Shown here one piece after another: positions 58,820 through 64,000 of a DNA stretch of 64,000 nucleotides. Source of the stretch: Leptospira kobayashii (GTDB taxonomy: Bacteria; Spirochaetota; Leptospiria; Leptospirales; Leptospiraceae). The DNA lies in NCBI RefSeq assembly GCF_003114835.2, contig NZ_AP025028.1:1-64000 (forward strand), written 5' to 3'. The translations under genes and the position numbers were made by a program. The notes under the pieces are model-generated. The model saw only the letters and a program-made list of their open reading frames with translations, made no database searches and had not been told where the DNA came from. Positions within the stretch are counted from its first letter, which is position 1; each line of letters begins with the position of its first letter.

Positions 58820-60103
58820 TTATAAGTTTTCAAGCAAACGAATGGCTACTGTTTTTTCTTTTATGATGGAAGACATTTCATCAATTTCTTGGATCGATTT
58901 TTTAAAATCCCCTTCCGTTGCGGAATGAGTGAGAACTATCACATGGACAGGTTCTTTATCCACTTCCTTTTGTTGAACGGATGCTATAGAAATATTGTTT
59001 TTGCCTAATACTTTCGCAATTTCGGCAAGAACGCCCGGTTTGTCCAAAGTTGAGAAACGTAAATAATAACGGGCAGCGTTTTCCTTTTCCTCGGCCTTTT
59101 TCGATTTTGGAAAAATATTATTTTCAATGATGGAATCTTTAACTCCGAATTTGGATGCGTAAAAAATCAGATCGGCAAGTACAGCACTTGCAGTAGGAAG
59201 CGCACCAGCACCTTTTCCTGTCACCATCCCTGCACCGGACTCAACGGTTTTATAATAAACTGCATTGAATTCGTTCATTACATTGGCGAGAGGGTGATTT
59301 AAAGGGACGAGAGTGGGATGAACTTTTGTTAAAATTCCCCCCGAAGTCTTTTTGGAAATGCCCAATAATTTGATTCTATAACCCAAAGACTTGCTGGATA
59401 GAATATCAATAGATTTTAATTTGCTAATTCCTTCTACTTGCAAATCTCCGAAAGGAACTTTTTCCCGAAAGGCCAAGGAAGAGAGCAGAGAAATTTTATG
59501 GCCGGCATCAATCCCTTCCACATCAAAAGTGGGGTCTGCTTCCGCAAATCCCAGGTCTTGGGCTTTTTTCAAAGCAACCGAATAGTCCCAATTTTCCTCT
59601 TCCATCTTCGTTAAGATGAAATTGGTGGTCCCATTTAATATACCGCAAAGTACTTCGAATTCGCAGGAAGAGAGTCCGTCTCTGAGAGTACGAATGATCG
59701 GGATAGAGCCTGCGACAGCAGCTTCGAATCCTAATTCGACCCCGTTTTTCCATGCTTGGGAAAATAGTTCGTCTCCTTTTTCGGAAAGGAGAGCTTTGTT
59801 GGCCGTGATTACAGTTTTACCGTGCGTCAGTGCAGAATGTACTACATCGAATGCCGTAGTGGTTCCACCTATCAATTCGACGACGATATCCACGTCCGGT
59901 CGGGTGGTAATGGAGATCACATCGCTCGAAACAGGGAGTGAAGTATAAGCTTTTGCTCGTTCCGGGGTACGAGTCGCAATGGCTACCAGTTGGACATCCA
60001 GATTGTTTCTTTTTTTGATAATCTCTCGATTCTTTTCCAGGAGCTGAAGGAGTCCGGAACCAACAGTACCTACACCTACCAAACCAATTCGAATTTGCTT
60101 CAT
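58820..60103 (-). CDS. hom: homoserine dehydrogenase
   Basis: This enzyme makes homoserine on the way to threonine and methionine. The 427-aa protein has the Rossmann start IGLVGVGTVGSGLL, the TANKALL segment, the catalytic GTTNFILT and ADPTFDVEGIDAGHK region, and a C-terminal ACT domain (about 348-425, RYYLRFSTLDKPGVLAEIA) for allosteric control. Length and order are typical. ATG at 60103. Confidence 0.95.
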   Translation of the reverse strand: MKQIRIGLVGVGTVGSGLLQLLEKNREIIKKRNNLDVQLVAIATRTPERAKAYTSLPVSSDVISITTRPDVDIVVELIGGTTTAFDVVHSALTHGKTVITANKALLSEKGDELFSQAWKNGVELGFEAAVAGSIPIIRTLRDGLSSCEFEVLCGILNGTTNFILTKMEEENWDYSVALKKAQDLGFAEADPTFDVEGIDAGHKISLLSSLAFREKVPFGDLQVEGISKLKSIDILSSKSLGYRIKLLGISKKTSGGILTKVHPTLVPLNHPLANVMNEFNAVYYKTVESGAGMVTGKGAGALPTASAVLADLIFYASKFGVKDSIIENNIFPKSKKAEEKENAARYYLRFSTLDKPGVLAEIAKVLGKNNISIASVQQKEVDKEPVHVIVLTHSATEGDFKKSIQEIDEMSSIIKEKTVAIRLLENL

Positions 60104-60248
60104 CTAAAAAGCTAGTTTCCGGATGCGAAAGCGGAATACACTTAAAAAAATTTGAAAAAAAATCAAAAATGAAAAGATATTCTTCAGCTTTTTTTAAATT
60201 TATGTGATAACTAATATAACAATTGTCTCGGCAATAAGGATATTCTAT

Positions 60249-60917
60249 ATGGCAACGAAAAAATCATCTTCTGCCGCTAAGAAAAAAGCAGCCGCTAAAA
60301 AGCCGGCCGCAAAGAAGAATTCGGTAAAAAAACAATCGGTAAGAGAAGAGTCTGGTTCTCTTTTTGCGAGCGATGAATCCGCTCACGCGTCATTGCAATC
60401 TGCAGTTAAGTCAACTTCAGAAACTAGTGAAAAATCAGAAACAGGAAATGGAGTGTATCTATTTCTAGTATTAGCAGGTGTGGTAGCAATCGGTTATCTA
60501 GGTTATGCGAAATATTCTGCAAAGAAGAATCAAGCTCCCGCAGCTGAACCAGTGAAAGTGGAAGCAGAAGCTCCAAAAGTGGAAGAGAAAAAAGCTGAAG
60601 TAGCAACGGAAGCTCCTACCGCTCCGGAAGAAGCTGCAAAAGCCACAACGTCCAATTTTTTGGTGGATAAAATCGAAAAGAAAGTTTGGTCTGATGCTTC
60701 TTCTTATTGCAAAGGAATCGGTGCGAGTCTTCCTTCCAAGGGAGAGCTTGCTGATTTCGCAAAAAATGCTCCGAAAGAGTTGAAGAATGCTGATAAATAC
60801 TGGTCAAGTACTGAATCGGTAAAATCAAAAAGCAAAGCGATCGCTGTTAAGTTGGAAACGGGTGCGAATTTCGCAGAAACAAAAACTAACAAAAACAAGG
60901 TGCTTTGTAAGAACTAA
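60249..60917 (+). CDS. membrane protein with Lys/Ala-rich tail and Lcl-like domain
   Basis: A 222-aa protein from ATG 60249, with AAGGA upstream. The first ~40 residues are Lys/Ala-rich (AAKKKAAAKKPAAKK), like histone H1 or AlgP tails. One membrane helix follows at about 75-95 (YLFLVLAGVVAIGYLGYAKY), then a Pro/Ala/Glu-rich linker, then a domain with SDASSYCKGIG and YWSSTES, as in DUF1566/Lcl domains. The topology would put the basic tail inside the cell and the Lcl-like domain outside. Function unknown. Confidence 0.75.
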   Translation: MATKKSSSAAKKKAAAKKPAAKKNSVKKQSVREESGSLFASDESAHASLQSAVKSTSETSEKSETGNGVYLFLVLAGVVAIGYLGYAKYSAKKNQAPAAEPVKVEAEAPKVEEKKAEVATEAPTAPEEAAKATTSNFLVDKIEKKVWSDASSYCKGIGASLPSKGELADFAKNAPKELKNADKYWSSTESVKSKSKAIAVKLETGANFAETKTNKNKVLCKN

Positions 60918-61576
60918 ACGGTTTTGGTTTGCAACGGTGCTAAAATTTCGTTTCTGATCTTTTCAGAAAGAGAAGTGGAAGCGAACATAGCACCGTCTGT
61001 ACTTGTTAAGTAAAAACTATCTTTGGCGCGTCCGGATTGTTGATCCGTCTCAATCGTTGCGGAGATAATGTTGATTTTGTTTTCCATCAGAATTCGGGAA
61101 ACATAATACAAAAGTCCTCGTCCTGCACTTGATTCCAAATACAAACAAGTTTGGTTTTTTTCCGTGAGATCCGTAAAAATGAATTCCGGATTTTCTTTGA
61201 AAAAAGTTCCTATAGCAGGTTCGGGAATTTGTAATTTTTCCAAAATTTCTTCGAATTTGGCATTTTGTGAAAAAAGAGAGTCCATCATCACACCCAGCTG
61301 AAACGCCGCTTGTGTTGTATTATTGTCTTCTGCCTGCAGAATAAAGGAATCCACGGTAAATTGTGTTCCGTTTTCCTCAATTGTGCCCAATTCCCCCGAT
61401 AAAATGTCTAGTTTTAGAGCATAAATAATTGTCGCTATGCGGTGAAATGTACCGTATTGGGTAGAATCCGTTTTTAAGGAAATCAGGATGTTGTTTTTTT
61501 CCCGTTTGTATTGAAATTGAATCACTTCGTTTGATTTCCTTCGAAAGCCATTGTACACATTGTCAAAAAAATTCAA
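60914..61576 (-). CDS. double ACT-domain protein (GlnD C-terminus-like)
   Basis: A 220-aa protein with two ACT domains, the first at about 28-80 (ISLKTDSTQYGTFHRIATI) and the second at about 145-195 (LYLESSAGRGLLYYVSRILMENKIN). They resemble the C-terminal sensor part of GlnD, without its nucleotidyltransferase part, so it may sense amino acids. It starts at TTG 61576 or GTG 61558. It overlaps the plus-strand gene tail-to-tail by four bases. Confidence 0.75.
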   Translation of the reverse strand: MNFFDNVYNGFRRKSNEVIQFQYKREKNNILISLKTDSTQYGTFHRIATIIYALKLDILSGELGTIEENGTQFTVDSFILQAEDNNTTQAAFQLGVMMDSLFSQNAKFEEILEKLQIPEPAIGTFFKENPEFIFTDLTEKNQTCLYLESSAGRGLLYYVSRILMENKINIISATIETDQQSGRAKDSFYLTSTDGAMFASTSLSEKIRNEILAPLQTKTV

Positions 61577-61620
61577 TCAAAAGCTTTCGACCAAAGTGGT
61601 CGATAATAGGGACAGAGCTT

Positions 61621-62895
61621 ATGAATCGCTTATTTATTTTAATTTTGATTTTGCTGTATTTTCCTACTTCGTTTTATTCTCAGGAGAATACGGAGGATGA
61701 GGAAGTATCTCCTTTTGCCACCACAAAGAAAAAAGTTCAACTTTGGAAAGGGGATGTGACCGGGGTCTATAAAAACAGGCTTTGGATTAAAATTCGCATT
61801 TATAGAAATCAAAAAATTGCAAAATATTCCAATACCGAACTGAAATCACTGTTTGAAACGAAAAAGGATTACCCCGTTTATCAAAAAGAAACCAATCTCC
61901 CCATTGGAACTTTTCTTTTGAGAGAAACGATCTGGGAGGAAAAGAACATCCATCCCAAAGACAAATATTTTGAAGTAGTGCTTGTAGGAGATTATTCTCC
62001 GGATGCGAATTCCAAAATTTCAGCGATCACAACGGATTCGTATATTGCAAGTTATGTGGAAGAGGATTTTTACGTAGAACCGGGCGGTTATTTCAAGGGA
62101 AGATACACTCCTCCCCGCAAATCAGTCATTCATCCCAAAGATAGAAAAGAAATGGTTCTAGTAACCCGCGGTTTGTTTTTATACGGGCAGGGAACAGATT
62201 CAGGTTCGGATAATTTTAATCCTTATTATAATGATCCCAAGCTTGGCAATTTGAAGGAAATTCCTTCTTTTTATATCGATAAGTACGAAGTCACAAACGG
62301 AGAATACATGTACTTTCTGAAACAGACGAATGGTAAACCGCCTACAAATTGGTTAGGTGGAAAATTTCCGGTAGGAGAAGAAGACCATCCGGTCATAAAC
62401 CTGACTTATCGGGAAGTGGAAAAATATGCCATCTGGGTAGGCAAAAGAATTCCTAGCGAATGGGAATGGGAAAAAGCATCCCGAGGTCCCGGAGTCATAG
62501 AATATACGAATAGGGACGAAACCATATCTTATCAAATCATTACCACAAAATATCCATTTGGTGATGAATTCGATTCCTTATTATGCAATAGCCGTGAATC
62601 GAAATTGGGAAAGACAATGTCTGTTTACGAATTATCTACGGAAGGAAGCAGTCCTTACGGTGCCATAGGAATGTGTGGAAATGCCCCCGAATGGACTTCC
62701 AGCTGGTATGAGCTGTATCCGGGGCATCATTTAAAAAGTTTTTCCTTCGGGAAAATCTACAAAGTAGTGCGGGGAGGTTCTTTTTCTGAAAATGCTAAGA
62801 ATTCCAGTTCGATTGCACGCTCTTACGGAGGAATCCCGAATCTATCGGAAGATAGAAGAGCGGGATTCCGATTGGTTATGGACTATCGAGATTGA
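61621..62895 (+). CDS. secreted FGE/SUMF1-domain protein
   Basis: A 424-aa exported protein (signal peptide 1-22) from ATG 61621; a longer frame from 61531 would lose the signal. Residues about 165-420 form a formylglycine-generating-enzyme type domain (FYIDKYEVTNGEYMYF, GKRIPSEWEWEKASRG, GAIGMCGNAPEWTSSW, VVRGGSF, RAGFRLV). I see no matching C-terminal Cys pair, so it may not oxidise cysteine; many bacterial relatives are non-enzymatic. The ribosome site is GGGACAGAG. Confidence 0.85.
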   Translation: MNRLFILILILLYFPTSFYSQENTEDEEVSPFATTKKKVQLWKGDVTGVYKNRLWIKIRIYRNQKIAKYSNTELKSLFETKKDYPVYQKETNLPIGTFLLRETIWEEKNIHPKDKYFEVVLVGDYSPDANSKISAITTDSYIASYVEEDFYVEPGGYFKGRYTPPRKSVIHPKDRKEMVLVTRGLFLYGQGTDSGSDNFNPYYNDPKLGNLKEIPSFYIDKYEVTNGEYMYFLKQTNGKPPTNWLGGKFPVGEEDHPVINLTYREVEKYAIWVGKRIPSEWEWEKASRGPGVIEYTNRDETISYQIITTKYPFGDEFDSLLCNSRESKLGKTMSVYELSTEGSSPYGAIGMCGNAPEWTSSWYELYPGHHLKSFSFGKIYKVVRGGSFSENAKNSSSIARSYGGIPNLSEDRRAGFRLVMDYRD

Positions 62896-63288
62896 TTAGT
62901 TTTTCGGTCTAGGTCTCGCAACAAGCACGGAAGCAAATGCATCTCTGTGAAAGTAAGCTAGAAAGATATTTCCTGCAAGTACGATCACTGCAATCGGCAA
63001 TCCTTCCGGTGCCAGGAAAGCATGGAATAGAAAGATATTGATTGTGATCGGAGCTAGAATGACCAGCGCCAAACGAGCGTAAAAGTTTGCAAGTAAAGCT
63101 GCTCCGGCCAATACTTCAGTACCTTTGAGAAGAGGGAATAAGTAGCCTGAGCTAATGATTCCTCCGATGAATGTTCCTGCAGCTTCCGGCATAGGGGGTG
63201 CGGGTAAAAATTGAAAAAAACCGTTTAATCCGAATACGAAGAAAATGGTTCCTAAGATGTAACGAACTACAATTGCCGCTTTATTCAT
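62896..63288 (-). CDS. DoxX family membrane protein
   Basis: A 130-aa protein with four hydrophobic segments and the family's RYILGTIFFVFGLNGFFQF and GTEVLAGAALLANFYARLAL. DoxX-like proteins have been tied to redox balance and quinone pathways, but function is not firm. It overlaps the upstream MarR gene by eight bases on the same strand, so that regulator may control it. Confidence 0.88.
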   Translation of the reverse strand: MNKAAIVVRYILGTIFFVFGLNGFFQFLPAPPMPEAAGTFIGGIISSGYLFPLLKGTEVLAGAALLANFYARLALVILAPITINIFLFHAFLAPEGLPIAVIVLAGNIFLAYFHRDAFASVLVARPRPKN

Positions 63289-63739
63289 TGTGTTGATCCT
63301 TTTTTCCTAACTTCCTACAGATATTACCCAAAGTTTCCTGTTCGTCAATCGATAGTACGGAAAATTCTTCGGTAACTCGTTTCACATGATCGGGAAACAT
63401 CGATTCAATAAGCTTTTTACCTTCTACGGTAAGATGGATCGTAATATAACGACGATCCTGAGTATCCCGAACCCGATCCACCAATCCTCTTTTTTCCAAA
63501 TTGTCTATTACCAAGGTAATATTACCGGTGCTCTTCAGGATTTTGTCACCTAACTCTTTTTGGCAAAGAGGACCTAGATGATGAAGAGTTTCCAATACAC
63601 CGAATTGGCTCTCTGTAACATTGCTTTTCGAAAAATCGGCAATGAGTCGAGAAGACACGGATTCAGCGGCTCTTTTCAGCTTAATAAAAGCATCTAGAGC
63701 ATGGATCTCTTTTTTGGAGCCTTTGAATTTTGTTCCCAT
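63281..63739 (-). CDS. MarR family transcriptional regulator
   Basis: A 152-aa winged-helix regulator with the DNA-binding stretch STGNITLVIDNLEKRGLVDRVRDTQDRR and helices for dimerisation. MarR proteins usually repress their own operon until a ligand, often a phenolic or oxidant, binds. The MarR gene lies upstream of doxX and overlaps it, an arrangement typical of autoregulated pairs. ATG 63739 lies about six bases from the predicted transcript start. Confidence 0.9.
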   Translation of the reverse strand: MGTKFKGSKKEIHALDAFIKLKRAAESVSSRLIADFSKSNVTESQFGVLETLHHLGPLCQKELGDKILKSTGNITLVIDNLEKRGLVDRVRDTQDRRYITIHLTVEGKKLIESMFPDHVKRVTEEFSVLSIDEQETLGNICRKLGKKDQHNE

Positions 63740-63751
63740 TGGTTTAATATC

Positions 63752-63780
63752 AAATTATCAAAGATTAAATTATTTGTCAA
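63752..63780 (-). promoter_or_regulatory. MarR-doxX promoter
   Basis: On the minus strand, TTGACA (63775-63780) and TAATTT (63752-63757) are 17 bases apart. The overlapping TTTGATAATTTGATA contains a direct repeat (TTTGATA) and could bind MarR. The expected start near 63745 leaves an almost leaderless mRNA; no ribosome binding site is visible before the ATG. Confidence 0.65.
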
Positions 63781-63799
63781 GCTGTTCTGTCATTTAGAC

Positions 63800-64000
63800 T
63801 TACCAGTATTTCGTTTCGATCGTATAATCCACTTTAACGGTTTCTCCCGCTTTGATCGGAACATCCGAGTAAGTTCTTGTAGAAGATTCTTTGGTGAATT
63901 TATGAGAAGATTTTGTCATAGTCCAATCTCCCCAAAGAGTCGCATAAAAACGAACTTCTATATTTTCTTTTTTTCTATTTCTGATTTCTACCGAATAAGA
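63800..64000 (-). CDS. 3' end of a DUF4139-like gene
   Basis: Partial gene: only the last 66 residues lie in the window. They read as a beta-rich domain with IRNRKKENIEVRFY, GDWTMTKSSH, and VKVDYTIETKYW at the end, the pattern of the DUF4139 C-terminus (mucoidy inhibitor-like proteins). The start lies beyond 64000. It is upstream of and on the same strand as the MarR gene, 60 bases away. Confidence 0.65.
   Translation of the reverse strand, partial: SYSVEIRNRKKENIEVRFYATLWGDWTMTKSSHKFTKESSTRTYSDVPIKAGETVKVDYTIETKYW

Overview
The window looks like a spirochete chromosome of the genus Leptospira, probably from the saprophytic (L. biflexa-like) side. Four things point there: the replication-origin cluster dnaA-dnaN-recF-DUF721-gyrB-gyrA; many lipoproteins with loose spirochetal lipoboxes; a clear homologue of the leptospiral surface lipoprotein LipL21; and an iron superoxide dismutase, which pathogenic leptospires are reported to lack. 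The species is an inference. Coding density is very high: no gap without a gene exceeds about 250 bases, and I see no tRNA, rRNA, CRISPR array, prophage or intact insertion sequence.

Region 1 (1-10.2 kb) is the replication block. It holds dnaA (TTG start), a 244-bp AT-rich dnaA-dnaN gap that is probably oriC (four TTATGTC repeats plus a canonical DnaA box), then dnaN, recF, a DUF721/DciA-like gene, gyrB, gyrA, a dihydrouridine synthase and a PilZ protein. Most of these genes overlap or nearly touch. DnaA itself is altered in the DNA-recognition loop, which may fit the unusual origin repeats.

Region 2 (10.2-23.9 kb) holds lipL21 and a divergent secreted VWA-like protein with a degenerate NtrC-type regulator. 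Next come holA, Maf, an SDR enzyme, a Sua5/YciO protein, a CapA-like lipoprotein overlapping head-to-head with a phosphatase-superfamily lipoprotein, and a tightly overlapping operon hslO-tsaE-tsaB-rnr (redox chaperone, t6A tRNA modification, RNase R).

Region 3 (23.9-44.3 kb) is metabolic and envelope-related: a GH42 beta-galactosidase operon, sodB behind a Fur/PerR-like operator, trpE-trpG, several lipoproteins, cysE, a chemotaxis receptor, a site-2 protease operon, a DegT aminotransferase, an adenosine-deaminase-like protein, purB and fabG. A 200-bp GC-rich segment between 15-bp direct repeats sits just downstream of purB.

Region 4 (44.3-64 kb) contains an M23 peptidase, an enoyl-CoA hydratase relative, a pseudo-receiver plus degenerate EAL pair, a GlsB-like membrane protein, a YebC regulator, an acyl-CoA dehydrogenase, a pabA/ABC exporter/receiver operon, a HEAT-repeat lipoprotein, hflX (probably starting at a non-standard codon), a STAS protein, homoserine dehydrogenase, a Lys/Ala-tailed membrane protein, a double-ACT protein, an FGE-like secreted protein, a DoxX-MarR pair, and the 3' end of a DUF4139-like gene.

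A recurring layout feature is convergent gene pairs whose 3' ends overlap or abut, with terminator hairpins buried inside coding sequence.
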